Assembly: GCA_948676835.1 (NCBI GenBank)
Contig: CAPOZU010000017.1
Span: forward strand, 1 to 45,041
Length of the DNA: 45,041 nt
Direction of reading: 5' to 3'
Source: an uncultured Clostridia bacterium
Lineage (GTDB): Bacteria > Bacillota > Clostridia > TANB77 > CAG-508
Shown piece by piece: positions 32,597-41,976 of the stretch. Position 1 is the first letter of the stretch. Each line of letters starts with the position of its first letter. A program made the position numbers and the translations under genes. Under the pieces are notes generated by a model, which saw only the letters and a program-made list of their open reading frames with translations, ran no database searches and was not told the DNA's origin.

Positions 32597-33097
32597 TTAT
32601 CCTAAATTAAAAATTAAATAAACGAATCCAACAATTATACTTGTAGATATTCCATAAACAAGTACAGGACCTGCTACAGTAAACATTTTTGCTCCAACTC
32701 CCATAACATATCCTTCAGATTTGTATTCCATTGCAGGTGATACAATTGAGTTTGCAAATCCTGTTATAGGAATTAATGAACCTGCACCTGCGAATTTTCC
32801 TATCTTATTGAAAACGTTTAATGCAGTTAAAAATGCACTAGTAAAAACTAAAAGCATTGATACTACTGCATATGAATTAGTTTCGTCAAGACCTCTAGAA
32901 ACACATATTTCAAATATAATTTGTCCAATTGTACAAATTAGTCCTCCAACCCAAAAAGCATTAATACAATTTTTTAAAATAGGTGAATTTGGAGTTTTAT
33001 AATCTACATATTCTTGATAATCTTCTTTACTTTCAATTGGTTTAATAATAATCATCTCCTTTAAAATATTTAAGAATTTATTTAATTGTTTATACAT
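32597..33097 (-). CDS. spoVAC: Stage V sporulation protein AC
   Basis: A membrane subunit of the SpoVA channel; SpoVAC of Bacillus acts as a mechanosensitive channel. The core starts with DYKTPNSPILKNCINAFWVGGLICTIGQIIFE and continues with GSLIPITGFANSIVSPAMEYKSEGYVMGVGAKMF, both family hallmarks; about five spans. The start is uncertain: ATG 33097 gives 166 residues with a weak SD, while ATG 33055 follows AAAGGAG directly, too close for normal use. I list the longer form. A sigma-G-like promoter lies just upstream, which fits forespore expression. Confidence 0.93.
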   Translation of the reverse strand: MYKQLNKFLNILKEMIIIKPIESKEDYQEYVDYKTPNSPILKNCINAFWVGGLICTIGQIIFEICVSRGLDETNSYAVVSMLLVFTSAFLTALNVFNKIGKFAGAGSLIPITGFANSIVSPAMEYKSEGYVMGVGAKMFTVAGPVLVYGISTSIIVGFVYLIFNLG

Positions 33098-33107
33098 ATA
33101 TTTTCCA

Positions 33108-33137
33108 TAAAATACATTAATTATTCATAAAATATTC
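33108..33137 (-). promoter_or_regulatory. Candidate sigma-G promoter of the spoVA operon
   Basis: Minus strand GAATA (33137-33133), 18-base spacer, TATTTTA (33114-33108), against sigma-G consensus GNATR - N18 - CATNNTA. It lies 11 bases before the longer spoVAC start. The region is AT-rich, so chance matches are possible. Confidence 0.4.
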
Positions 33138-33184
33138 ATATAAAATCTATAATATTTTAAAGTAATTTATTTTAAGGAGTTAGT

Positions 33185-35131
33185 ATGGACAAATATTTAA
33201 AACAATTAAGTAAAACTTATAAGAATATTCAAGAAGTGAGTGAAGAAATTATAAATCTTCAAGCAATTTTAAATTTGCCAAAAGGTACAGAATTATTTAT
33301 GAGTGATATTCATGGTGAGTATGAAGCTTTTATTCATATTTTAAATAATGGTTCAGGAATAATAAAAAGTAAGATAGAAAGTATATATGATAAAGTTATG
33401 ACAAAGGCTGAAATGAAAGATCTAGCAACTTTAATTTATTATCCAGAAGAAAAATTAAATTTAATAAAATCAAAAGAAGAAGATTTAAATGAGTGGTATA
33501 AAATAACTTTATATAGATTAATTGAAGTTACAAAAGCAGTAAGTTCAAAATATACACGTTCTAAAGTTAGAAAGGCAATGCCAAAAGGATTTGATTATAT
33601 AATAGACGAATTGCTACATTTACAGGGGGAAGATGAAAACAAAGAATTATATTATAATCAAATAATAGATAGTATTATAGACTTAAATAGGGCTGATAGC
33701 TTTATTGTAGCCATCTCAGATTTAATAAAAAGAATGGCAATAGATCATTTGCACATTGTTGGAGATATATATGATAGAGGACCAGGTGCACCTATAATAA
33801 TGGATAAATTGATGGATTTCCATAGTTTAGATATAGAATGGGGAAATCACGATATTCTTTGGATGGGAGCTGCAAGTGGAAATGATGCTTGTATTGCTAA
33901 TGTTATTAGAATTTGTAGTAGATATGATAATTTATCTACCTTGGAAGAAGGATATGGAATAAATATAAGACCATTATCAATATTTGCAACTGAAGTTTAT
34001 AAAAATGATTTATGTGAGAAATTTTTACCCAAAAACAAAGATGTTTCTAAATATAGTAATACAGATAAAATTATTTTGGCAAAGATTCAAAAAGCAATTT
34101 CAATAATTCAATTTAAAATTGAAGGAAGCTTAGTAAAAAAGCATCCTGAGTATAAAATGAAGGATAGATTATTACTTGACAAAATGGATTTAGAAAAAGG
34201 AACAATTAAAATCAATGGAAAAGAATATGAATTAAATGATACAAATTTTCCAACTATTGACAAGAAATCTCCATATAAACTTACAAAAGAAGAATCAGAA
34301 ATTGTTGAAAGATTAAGAATGTCTTTTATGCATAGCGAGAAACTAAATAGACATGTTAATTTCTTATATGCAAAAGGGCATATGTATAAGACTTTTAATT
34401 CTAATTTGTTATTCCATGGATGTATTCCTATGAAAGAAAATGGAGAATTTGATAAAATTGAGGTAATTGGTAAGTCACTAAAAGGAAAAGAGCTTTTAGA
34501 TCATCTAGAAAATGTTGCCCATAAAGCATATTTGGGTGATAAGACTGAAGAAAATCAAGAAGCGGTTGATTTTATGTGGTATTTATGGTGTGGTCCTAAA
34601 TCACCACTATTTGGAAAAGAAAAAGCAGCAACTTTTGAAAGATATTTTATTGATGATAAAGAAACTCATAAAGAAAATAAAAATTCATATTATACTTTAA
34701 TAAACAAGGAAGAGATTTGCAACAAAATTCTGGAAAATTTTGAACAGAATATTGAAGAGGGACATATTATAAATGGTCATGTTCCAGTAAAAGCAAAGGA
34801 TGGAGAAAGTCCTGTAAAAGCTGGTGGAAAACTTATTGTAATCGATGGAGGATTTGCAAAAGCATATCAATCTACAACTGGAATAGCAGGATATACTTTA
34901 ACTTATAATTCACATGGTTTAGTTTTAGCAATGAATGAGCCATTTGAATCAAAAAATAAGGCAATACTTGATGGATCTGATATAAAATCACAAACAATTT
35001 TAAAAGAAAATATCTTGACAAGAAAACGAGTTGCAGATACAGATATTGGGGAAAAATTGAAAGAAGAAATACAAGATTTAAAACAATTATTAGTAGCGTA
35101 TAGAGAAGGAGTATTAAAGGAATCTGTATAA
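33185..35131 (+). CDS. fbp: Fructose-1,6-bisphosphatase, class III
   Basis: Removes phosphate from fructose-1,6-bisphosphate in gluconeogenesis. The 648-residue length is typical of the Firmicute class III enzyme. It is a calcineurin-type metallophosphoesterase: LFMSDIHGEYEAFIHILNNGSG (about 37-58), HIVGDIYDRGPGAP (about 192-205), EWGNHDILWMGAASGN (about 218-233), INGHVPVKAKDGESPVKAGG and IVIDGGFAKAYQSTTGIAGYTL near the end. SD AAGGAG lies before the ATG. It diverges from spoVA, with both promoters in the 90-base gap. Confidence 0.97.
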   Translation: MDKYLKQLSKTYKNIQEVSEEIINLQAILNLPKGTELFMSDIHGEYEAFIHILNNGSGIIKSKIESIYDKVMTKAEMKDLATLIYYPEEKLNLIKSKEEDLNEWYKITLYRLIEVTKAVSSKYTRSKVRKAMPKGFDYIIDELLHLQGEDENKELYYNQIIDSIIDLNRADSFIVAISDLIKRMAIDHLHIVGDIYDRGPGAPIIMDKLMDFHSLDIEWGNHDILWMGAASGNDACIANVIRICSRYDNLSTLEEGYGINIRPLSIFATEVYKNDLCEKFLPKNKDVSKYSNTDKIILAKIQKAISIIQFKIEGSLVKKHPEYKMKDRLLLDKMDLEKGTIKINGKEYELNDTNFPTIDKKSPYKLTKEESEIVERLRMSFMHSEKLNRHVNFLYAKGHMYKTFNSNLLFHGCIPMKENGEFDKIEVIGKSLKGKELLDHLENVAHKAYLGDKTEENQEAVDFMWYLWCGPKSPLFGKEKAATFERYFIDDKETHKENKNSYYTLINKEEICNKILENFEQNIEEGHIINGHVPVKAKDGESPVKAGGKLIVIDGGFAKAYQSTTGIAGYTLTYNSHGLVLAMNEPFESKNKAILDGSDIKSQTILKENILTRKRVADTDIGEKLKEEIQDLKQLLVAYREGVLKESV

Positions 35132-35173
35132 GAAAAAATTTGTTACATTTCTATTAAGAGTAGGCGAAATATA

Positions 35174-35202
35174 TTGACTTTTTTGACATTTAAATGTATA
35201 AA
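35174..35202 (+). promoter_or_regulatory. Promoter of the pilus-like cluster
   Basis: TTGACT (35174-35179), 17-base spacer, TATAAA (35197-35202), 62 bases before the first gene of the cluster. Confidence 0.65.
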
Positions 35203-35264
35203 TATAAGTAGAAAAAATGGCAAAATATAAGTTTTTTCGATTTTAAAATACAGGGGAGAAAATC

Positions 35265-36866
35265 ATGCTAAGTTGCTTAGGAATTTTTGTTGATAAAAAC
35301 CTAATAAAATATGCAAAAGTAAAGAAAAGTAAAGATAATTATAAAGTTGAAGCTTTTAATGTAGAAGTATTTGATGATTTAGAAAAAACCTTAGAAAAAA
35401 TTATTTTAGAAACAGATAGTATAAAAACACCAATAAGTATAAATACATCAAACGAACTTTATAATTATTTTGATGTATATTCTTTGCTAGAGAAAAAGGA
35501 TATAACAAAATCGTTAGATATAGAATTTGAAATGTTATGTGATCAGAAAGGTTATGACAAAAAAGCCTTAGAATCAAGATATATTTTAATGGACAACAGA
35601 GAGGATCCAGATAAATTTAAATCTATGTATATTTCAGTAAATAAAAATGATATAGAACAAAAAGTAGAAAATTTATCTAAATATAGACTTGGATCAATTT
35701 CACCTGTATCAACAAGTATAACTAATCTTATTAATGGAAATGAAGATGAAAATATTGCAATTATAAATATTGAAAATGAAACACAAATTACAACAGTTAT
35801 AAAAGGTCAAATTAATAGAGTAGACATTTTAGATACAGGAATGGAAAAAGCAGTTTCTGCTATAAATAAAGTAGAAATGTCTTGGAAAAAATCTTATGAT
35901 GCATTTAGGAATATAACAATATATTCACAAGATGTAAAAAGCTTAAATGAAGATGAAAATGAATATATAGATGTAGTAATGCCAGTTTTATATAAAATAG
36001 CTGAAGAAACAAAGAAAATATTCAAGAATTCAAAAGAAAGAATTGATAAAATTTATATCTCTGGTACAGGAGCAATAATAAATAATATAGATTTATATTT
36101 CCAAGATTTCTTAAATGGAATAAGATGTGAAATTTTGAAACCATTTTTTATAGATACAACATCTTTAAAATTTCCAATAAAAGAATATATTGAAGTTAAC
36201 TCAGCAATATCACTTGCTTTAGATGGGCTTGGATTTGTAAATAAAGATTTAAATTTTTCTCCTATATCTAAATTTGATAATGTGGATTTAGATTCTTTAG
36301 AAGAATTTGAAGTAAAAGATTGGAAAGAACTTTTAAAAGATCCGTTAAATATTAATGAAAAAGTTTTAGTAAGAATAATTGCAGTATTTATAATTGCGAT
36401 TATTGGATTTTCTACTTTAGGTGGCAATATTATGAAAAGAATTCAAAGCCAAACTGAAGATGTAAAAGCCAAAATTGCTCAAACTGATGCAAATTTAGAA
36501 AATATGAATAATGAGCTTGAAAAGATAGAAGAGCAAACTAATATATATTCAACATTGATAGATAATGTTGATTCGCTAAGTGAAGCTAATAATAATGCGG
36601 CAAACAGTAGAGTAATAGCAAAAGATGCTATACCTAATTTATTAAATAAAATAATGTATATCATTCCTCAACAAGTTCAAATTATATCAATAGAAAATAC
36701 AGATGAAAAGCATATTGTAATTGAGGTACAATCTGCTAAATATGAACAATTAGGATATTTTTCAGCTGCAATAAAAAATGATGAAGTTCTTACAAATGTT
36801 CAATCAACAATTGCAACAAAAACAGATTCGTATGTTCAAGTTACAATAGAAGGAGATTTACCATGA
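35265..36866 (+). CDS. PilM-PilN fusion, type IV pilus assembly protein
   Basis: A 533-residue protein. Residues 1-325 are an actin-like PilM domain (LGIFVDKNLIKYAKVKKS at the start, VNSAISLALDGLGF at the end, IYISGTGAIINNI in the middle). One membrane span follows at about 367-386 (VLVRIIAVFIIAIIGFSTLG), then a coiled coil (about 390-430) and a ferredoxin-like fold (IPQQVQIISIENTDEKHIVIEVQ), as in PilN. In most bacteria PilM is cytoplasmic and PilN is a separate bitopic partner, joined by PilN's N-terminus binding PilM; here they are one chain. The PilO-like gene overlaps the end by four bases (ATGA). Confidence 0.75.
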   Translation: MLSCLGIFVDKNLIKYAKVKKSKDNYKVEAFNVEVFDDLEKTLEKIILETDSIKTPISINTSNELYNYFDVYSLLEKKDITKSLDIEFEMLCDQKGYDKKALESRYILMDNREDPDKFKSMYISVNKNDIEQKVENLSKYRLGSISPVSTSITNLINGNEDENIAIINIENETQITTVIKGQINRVDILDTGMEKAVSAINKVEMSWKKSYDAFRNITIYSQDVKSLNEDENEYIDVVMPVLYKIAEETKKIFKNSKERIDKIYISGTGAIINNIDLYFQDFLNGIRCEILKPFFIDTTSLKFPIKEYIEVNSAISLALDGLGFVNKDLNFSPISKFDNVDLDSLEEFEVKDWKELLKDPLNINEKVLVRIIAVFIIAIIGFSTLGGNIMKRIQSQTEDVKAKIAQTDANLENMNNELEKIEEQTNIYSTLIDNVDSLSEANNNAANSRVIAKDAIPNLLNKIMYIIPQQVQIISIENTDEKHIVIEVQSAKYEQLGYFSAAIKNDEVLTNVQSTIATKTDSYVQVTIEGDLP

Positions 36867-37507
36867 GAAAAATTATATTAGTTGCTTTATTAATATTATT
36901 AGCTGTAATATGTGTTATAGTAGTTGGAACTGGTATCAAAATAGGTCCATTCAAAGTATATAGTTATAGTGAAATAGAAAAAGCTAGTAGTGAAAGAAAA
37001 GTACTATTATCAGAATTAAATGAAAAAAACGGAAATGAATTTAGAGCAACACAAAAAATGTTATTATCTTCTACTGGAAAATATCAAGAAAAAAAAGAAG
37101 AATATGATTCTTTAGTGGAAAATGGAGAGCTTACAACAGAAAGTAATATATATAATTCAAGTTTATATGATGTTGATTTTTTATTAACTGTTGTTGGAAA
37201 TTATGCCACTCAAAATGGTGTTACACTTCAATTTGATGTATTCAAAAGTTCATCATCATCAATATCATCAGAATATGTTATTTGTGATTTGAACTTTACA
37301 GTAACTGGAGATTATATTCCAATTACAAATTATATTTTTAATATAGAAGATGATGATACATTAAATTTTGAAATAAATGATTTTGTTTTAGAAAAAGGCG
37401 GAGAAAATCTTCAAGCTACATTTACAGTAAAAAATGTTCCAATAAATAGTAAAAACTTATCAGCAATTCCTACAACTTCTAATCCAAATGTTAAAGTAAA
37501 TAATTAA
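36863..37507 (+). CDS. PilO-like inner-membrane protein
   Basis: A 214-residue protein with one N-terminal span (IILVALLILLAVICVIVVGTG, about 3-23), a coiled-coil stalk (about 35-85) and a compact C-terminal alpha/beta domain (YVICDLNFTVTGDYIPITNYIFNIE) of PilO type. It starts inside the PilM-PilN stop codon (ATGA), so translation is coupled. PilO normally pairs with PilN around the pilus machine. Similarity is by layout and position more than by motif. Confidence 0.6.
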   Translation: MRKIILVALLILLAVICVIVVGTGIKIGPFKVYSYSEIEKASSERKVLLSELNEKNGNEFRATQKMLLSSTGKYQEKKEEYDSLVENGELTTESNIYNSSLYDVDFLLTVVGNYATQNGVTLQFDVFKSSSSSISSEYVICDLNFTVTGDYIPITNYIFNIEDDDTLNFEINDFVLEKGGENLQATFTVKNVPINSKNLSAIPTTSNPNVKVNN

Positions 37508-37524
37508 AGAAGAGAGGTAAAATA

Positions 37525-37992
37525 ATGACTAAAATTATTAGAGAAATATTTATAATATTATTACTTTGCATGATAGTAATATTTACTATTGGATTATTAT
37601 TCTATGATTGTATTCCACATAAAAATGAAACAATAGAATCTATTGAATATGTTGCTGATAAGAAAGTAACAGAAACCATAAAAGAAATCGAAGCTAACAA
37701 TAGTTCTGATGTTGTTAGTGATAAAGATGATTCTTTATTAAAATCTTACAGTATAGGAAAAGATGATTTAAATGAATTTGTTTCAGAAAACTATTATGAG
37801 ACAGGAAAAAAAGATCCATTTGCAGAGTATTCAACCTCTGTTGAAGAAGAAGCTATAAAAACAGTAACAACTGTAACAACAGGAAATTCTACAAATGTAC
37901 AAGCAGAAAATAAGAAAGTAGAAAATACTACAAAAGAAGAAGTAAAAAAATCTTCAGAGGGGAAATACACTGAAAATAAAAATTCTAAATAA
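37525..37992 (+). CDS. Single-span protein of the pilus-like cluster
   Basis: A 155-residue protein with one N-terminal span (IFIILLLCMIVIFTIGLLFYD, about 7-27) and an outer part that is charged and low-complexity (KKVENTTKEEVKKSSEGKYTENKNSK at the end is Lys/Glu/Thr/Ser-rich). A short ordered piece KDDLNEFVSENYYETGKKDPFAEY contains the DPF motif seen in PilP-type proteins, whose place in the operon it occupies. I would not call it PilP. SD AGAGAGG lies before the ATG. Confidence 0.5.
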   Translation: MTKIIREIFIILLLCMIVIFTIGLLFYDCIPHKNETIESIEYVADKKVTETIKEIEANNSSDVVSDKDDSLLKSYSIGKDDLNEFVSENYYETGKKDPFAEYSTSVEEEAIKTVTTVTTGNSTNVQAENKKVENTTKEEVKKSSEGKYTENKNSK

Positions 37993-38017
37993 TTACCATT
38001 AGAAAGGAATGAGAAAA

Positions 38018-38167
38018 ATGGCATTACAAAAATTTGTAGTATTAATCGTAGCACTAATGATGATAGCAGGAGTGTGTGTATATACAGCTTTAGATAGCGA
38101 ATTATTTACAAAGGATACAGAAATTGTAACTAATGAAAATGCATCTAATACAATTAATAATAAATAA
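38018..38167 (+). CDS. 49-residue single-span membrane protein
   Basis: A short gene with SD AGAAAGG (38001-38007) before ATG 38018. The product MALQKFVVLIVALMMIAGVC... has one strong span (about 6-26) and a 22-residue polar tail rich in Thr, Asn and Glu. It lies 25 bases after the preceding single-span gene and before a hairpin at 38178. It may be a minor component of the pilus-like complex; no family recognised. Confidence 0.65.
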   Translation: MALQKFVVLIVALMMIAGVCVYTALDSELFTKDTEIVTNENASNTINNK

Positions 38168-38177
38168 TAACTTTAAA

Positions 38178-38204
38178 AGGCATATGCAATGTTTGTATAT
38201 GCCT
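38178..38204 (+). terminator. Hairpin inside the pilus-like cluster
   Basis: Stem AGGCATATGCAA / TTGTATATGCCT with a three-base loop and one G-U pair. Only a short A/T tail follows (AAATTTATAT), so it is at best a leaky terminator or an mRNA-processing boundary between the first four and later genes. Confidence 0.5.
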
Positions 38205-38229
38205 AAATTTATATAGGAATCGATTTTGT

Positions 38230-39225
38230 ATGAAAAATAATAAAATATTAATTATAGAGTCAATTTTATCTTTTTTTATAATAATTACTATTTCTGCTTT
38301 AATTACTGTAGTTTGCTTAAAAATAAAATCTGAAAGTAAAAATGTAAATAATAGCACTAAAGAATCGATAATTATTACTAATATATTAGAAAATATGAAT
38401 TCAAGAAGGTATGCAATAATTAAAGAATATATTGATGAACTTTCTGCTTTTGGTGTTACAAAAACATTTGAAGAAAATGAACAGGTAATAACTGTAAATG
38501 GAAATGAATTTCAAGGAAAATTTTTTGGAACAGAAATTCCAAGTGGATGTATAGTAGAACTTAGAATACGTGATTTAAATGATAATTTTGACATTCAAAA
38601 AAGTGTACATATTACTATAAAAAATAATAATCAAATATCGGAGATTTCTAGCATAATACAAAGAGAAATTGTTGATAATTGTAATAAGCCAGAAATTTCA
38701 AATGAGTATTTTAAAGATTTAGAAATAAGTTTAGATGAATATGAAGTTATTCCGATAAAATATTCTTATAAAACCAATTCTTATATAGTAACAACCAAAG
38801 GAGATAATGATTGGTATAATTATTATGCAAAAGAATGGGCAAAAGTATTAATATTTCCTATATATGGTGAAGATTTGAAAAATAACTTTATTGATTCTGC
38901 AGGAAATATAGCAAGCAAAATAAATTATAATGGATATACTTTAGATTTGAAAAATTATATATATGCTTGGATACCTAATTTTTCAAGAAAAGATAATATT
39001 TCATATTTTAGATATAAAAATGGGAAAAATTCTATAAAACAAGATTTATTATATAATAATGGAGAATATTTGTATATAAATACAATTTCAGAAGTAGTAG
39101 AAGATATTTCCGATGAATGTAATTTTAACGGAATATCTGGTGTATGGAGAAAAGTTGATAACCTAGATGACATTTATTTTAATAGTTTTAATTCTACAAG
39201 ATTTGGACCAATAAATTTACATTAA
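38230..39225 (+). CDS. Prepilin-like membrane protein with large outer domain
   Basis: A 331-residue protein. The N-terminus KNNKILIIESILSFFIIITI resembles a class III prepilin (G/FTLIE plus a hydrophobic helix), with ILIIE in place of FTLIE but lysine, not glycine, at the -1 position, so processing by a normal prepilin peptidase is doubtful. The outer 300 residues contain beta-rich segments (CIVELRIRDLNDNF, VVEDISDECNFNGISGVWRK) and two isolated cysteines. It may be a minor pilin or a fixed pseudopilin. The SD is weak (TAGGAAT). It follows the hairpin at 38178. Confidence 0.5.
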   Translation: MKNNKILIIESILSFFIIITISALITVVCLKIKSESKNVNNSTKESIIITNILENMNSRRYAIIKEYIDELSAFGVTKTFEENEQVITVNGNEFQGKFFGTEIPSGCIVELRIRDLNDNFDIQKSVHITIKNNNQISEISSIIQREIVDNCNKPEISNEYFKDLEISLDEYEVIPIKYSYKTNSYIVTTKGDNDWYNYYAKEWAKVLIFPIYGEDLKNNFIDSAGNIASKINYNGYTLDLKNYIYAWIPNFSRKDNISYFRYKNGKNSIKQDLLYNNGEYLYINTISEVVEDISDECNFNGISGVWRKVDNLDDIYFNSFNSTRFGPINLH

Positions 39226-39263
39226 TTTTATTATTAAATGAATTCTAAAGAAAGGAGGAAAAT

Positions 39264-40550
39264 ATGTCTAGTTTTATATGTAAAGTATTAACACCACAAG
39301 GTCAAATTGTAAAAATAAAAATGACAGAAGATGATAAAATCACATGTTTAAAAAAGCTTAAAAAAAATGGGATGACTCCAATTAGTGTTGAAAATGTTCC
39401 AGAATTTTCTAAAATAAAAAAAGCTCAAATGACAGCTAATATTTATTTCAAAAGAAAGAAAAAAATAAATTTAGATTTGGAAAAACAATTAAAGTTTTCA
39501 GATAATATAACAACTGAAGAACTTATAAAATTTACTCAAGATTTTTTGATTTTAAAAAAATCTCAGTTTACAAATAAACATGCTTTAATGACTCTTGTAA
39601 ATACTACAAATAATCAGAAATTTAAAGAAATCTTACATAAAATGATTAATAACGTAGATGAAGGAATATATATGTATAAAACTATGAAAGAGTATCCAGA
39701 CATATTTCCTTACATATATAGAAATATTATAAAAACAGGTGAATTGAATGATTTATTAGAGGAGTCTCTACAACATGCAATTATATTTTTAAAAGACGAA
39801 GAATGCTTAAAGAGCAACTTAGAAAGAAAAATTATTCCTCATATAGCAATATTTTTGGCAAATTTAATAATGATATTCTTAGCTGTATTAATTGGAATGC
39901 CACTTATTGAAGATATATTTGCATCTAATGGAAATATTATTGGAATTCCTTTAGGAATAAAAATATTATCATATGGATTAAAATTTATAATTAAATATTG
40001 GTATATTATAATTTTAGCTATAGGATTAATTATTTTTGGAATAATTGGATATATAAATACAAGCAAAGGAAAAAGTAAATATGATTATTTCAAATATAAT
40101 AATTTTTTATTAGGGAAATTATTATATTTGTTAGATTTTTCAAGATTTATTAGATGTTTAAATATAAATATTAAAAATAAAATAAGATTTCAGGATGCAT
40201 TAGAAGTTAGTAAAAATGTTATTGATAATACATATATGATAGCTACAATTGAAAAATCAATAAGTAATATCTATGTTGGAAAATCATGGGTTACTCCTTT
40301 TGAAAAAGATAAAATATTAAACCCAATTATGCTTGAAATATTGAAAAAAAGTGAAAGATCAAATACACAAGAAACATTACAAAAGATAATAGAATATGTA
40401 GATTTAGAAATTGAAAAAGAAACGAAAAAAGTAATGAAATTGTTGCCAAAAATCTCATATAGTGTTATTGGAATTGTGCTGATATTGTTTTTAATAATAA
40501 TATTAATTCCATGTATACAAGTTTATTTGGGAGGATTTCTATTTGTTTAA
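39264..40550 (+). CDS. GspF/PilC-family inner-membrane platform protein
   Basis: A 428-residue protein of the type II secretion/type IV pilus platform family. The N-terminus SSFICKVLTPQGQIVKIKMT...LKKNGMTPISVE is the N1-type GspF domain. Then come cytoplasmic helices (TTEELIKFTQDFLILKKSQF; YPDIFPYIYRNIIKTGELNDLLEESL) and three spans (near 196-216, 248-268 and 406-426). It anchors the assembly ATPase and pseudopilus. No PilB/GspE ATPase, PilT or PilD gene is in this window, so these must be elsewhere, or the system is incomplete. SD AAAGGAGG precedes the ATG. Confidence 0.85.
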   Translation: MSSFICKVLTPQGQIVKIKMTEDDKITCLKKLKKNGMTPISVENVPEFSKIKKAQMTANIYFKRKKKINLDLEKQLKFSDNITTEELIKFTQDFLILKKSQFTNKHALMTLVNTTNNQKFKEILHKMINNVDEGIYMYKTMKEYPDIFPYIYRNIIKTGELNDLLEESLQHAIIFLKDEECLKSNLERKIIPHIAIFLANLIMIFLAVLIGMPLIEDIFASNGNIIGIPLGIKILSYGLKFIIKYWYIIILAIGLIIFGIIGYINTSKGKSKYDYFKYNNFLLGKLLYLLDFSRFIRCLNINIKNKIRFQDALEVSKNVIDNTYMIATIEKSISNIYVGKSWVTPFEKDKILNPIMLEILKKSERSNTQETLQKIIEYVDLEIEKETKKVMKLLPKISYSVIGIVLILFLIIILIPCIQVYLGGFLFV

Positions 40551-40567
40551 TCAAAAAGGGGGTACAT

Positions 40568-41470
40568 ATGAATTTAGGAATTGATTTAGGTGGAAGCCAT
40601 ATAGGTGTAGGATTAGTTGAAGGTTCTGAATTGAAGTATACAGTAGATAAATTTTTTTCAGAGGATGATAGAAGAGATATAGAAAATGCAATTGTTAGAA
40701 ATATAGATGAACTTGTAAATAAAATTTTAGTAGAAAATAATTTAACTTTAGATAATATAGAAAAAATAGGTGTTGCATCTCCTGGAACTGTATCAGGTGG
40801 AAAAATAACATCTGGAAATTTAAATATTAAAGAATATAATTTAAAGTCTAGATTAGAAAAATTATATAACAAAAATATAAAAATTAGAAATGATGGAAAA
40901 TGCGCAGCATTAGCAGAAAAAAGATATGGTTCAATGAAAGATTATGATGATTGTGTTTTTGTAAATATAGGAACAGGGCTTGGAGGAGCAGCCTTTATTG
41001 ATGGTAAATTATTAGAACCTAAAAGATATTCAGGTTTTGAATTTGGACATATGACGTTAGTAAAAGATGGAATAGAGTGTACTTGTGGTAAGAAAGGTTG
41101 TTTTGAGAGATATTGTTCAATAAAATCTTTAAAAGAAAGAATAACTAAAACTTTAAATATTGATAGTACAGATATTTCAGGACAATTCTTAAGAGAAAAT
41201 TTAATGGTAAAATATCATGATCAAGTTCAAGATGATATTAATGATTTTATAGACTATTTAAGAATAGGAATTTGTAATTTAATAGATATTTTTGAACCAG
41301 AGATTATTTGTTTTGGAGGAAGTTTTTCCTATTATGAAGGACATCCAGTATTAAATAAATTAATAGAAGAGATAAATAAACCCAATACAACATTTAATGA
41401 TACTAAGCCTAAAATTGTTACTGCTGTATTTAAAAATGATGCAGGAATAATCGGAGCAACAATAGATTAA
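40568..41470 (+). CDS. ROK-family sugar kinase (glucokinase-like)
   Basis: A 300-residue cytoplasmic enzyme that phosphorylates a sugar with ATP. The phosphate-binding start is MNLGIDLGGSHIGVGLVEG; GVASPGTVSGGKITSGNLN and VNIGTGLGGAAFIDGKLL follow; the ROK zinc site is CTCGKKGCFERYCS (about 177-190), preceded by EFGHM. Glucose is the commonest substrate, but others (N-acetylmannosamine, fructose) fit equally. ATG 40568 is chosen because the SD AAGGGGG (40556-40562) ends five bases before it. It follows the GspF gene by 17 bases and probably rides on its transcript. Confidence 0.92.
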   Translation: MNLGIDLGGSHIGVGLVEGSELKYTVDKFFSEDDRRDIENAIVRNIDELVNKILVENNLTLDNIEKIGVASPGTVSGGKITSGNLNIKEYNLKSRLEKLYNKNIKIRNDGKCAALAEKRYGSMKDYDDCVFVNIGTGLGGAAFIDGKLLEPKRYSGFEFGHMTLVKDGIECTCGKKGCFERYCSIKSLKERITKTLNIDSTDISGQFLRENLMVKYHDQVQDDINDFIDYLRIGICNLIDIFEPEIICFGGSFSYYEGHPVLNKLIEEINKPNTTFNDTKPKIVTAVFKNDAGIIGATID

Positions 41471-41485
41471 TAAATATTACACTAG

Positions 41486-41514
41486 TTGACATAAAAATGA
41501 CAGAGTGATATAAT
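41486..41514 (+). promoter_or_regulatory. Consensus promoter of the G+C-rich orphan gene
   Basis: TTGACA (41486-41491), 17-base spacer, TATAAT (41509-41514): a perfect sigma-A promoter. Confidence 0.92.
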
Positions 41515-41561
41515 AAAAATTGCAAATAAAAACAAAATTGTCAATTTTAGGAGGAAACATT

Positions 41562-41933
41562 ATGGTAATTGCCAACAAGATGCTTGATAATTGCTTTTCT
41601 ATTCGGTTTCAGAATGTGAAACACCACTATGAACCCAGGACGGCTGATTTTGTGGTTGATCTGAAACTGCGAAAGGAGTTTTTTGCTCTGGTGGAACAAT
41701 TCAACCTGATTGCAATCTATGCGGAAAACGATGTATGGCACGTGAAGCCCGCAGTAGACACCAATCCTAATGACTTGAACGCTCATATCTCCACGTGGGA
41801 TATTATGCTTCACAAGTACATGTCTGCCGGCAATGATTTCAAGAGAGCAAGTGAGGAGTATCATAGAAAAAAAGTGGAAAATATTCCATTGATGCTTCAG
41901 ATACCTCTTGATTTGAGTGGCTCTATGGCGTAG
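41562..41933 (+). CDS. Unknown 123-residue soluble protein, G+C-rich (probably transferred)
   Basis: A 123-residue protein without signal peptide, span or recognised motif (MVIANKMLDNCFSIRFQNVK at the start, AIYAENDVWHVKPAVDTNPN in the middle, ending in DLSGSMA). ATG 41562 follows a strong AGGAGG SD (41549-41554). G+C is 29 of 60 in line 41701-41760, against about 30% in flanking genes, so it looks acquired. It has its own perfect promoter and terminator, as do the genes at 150-368 and 29809-31050, which share the same composition anomaly. Function unknown. Confidence 0.7.
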   Translation: MVIANKMLDNCFSIRFQNVKHHYEPRTADFVVDLKLRKEFFALVEQFNLIAIYAENDVWHVKPAVDTNPNDLNAHISTWDIMLHKYMSAGNDFKRASEEYHRKKVENIPLMLQIPLDLSGSMA

Positions 41934-41976
41934 ACACAATTCCAAATGTTTAAAAGATGATGCGAAATTTGCATCA

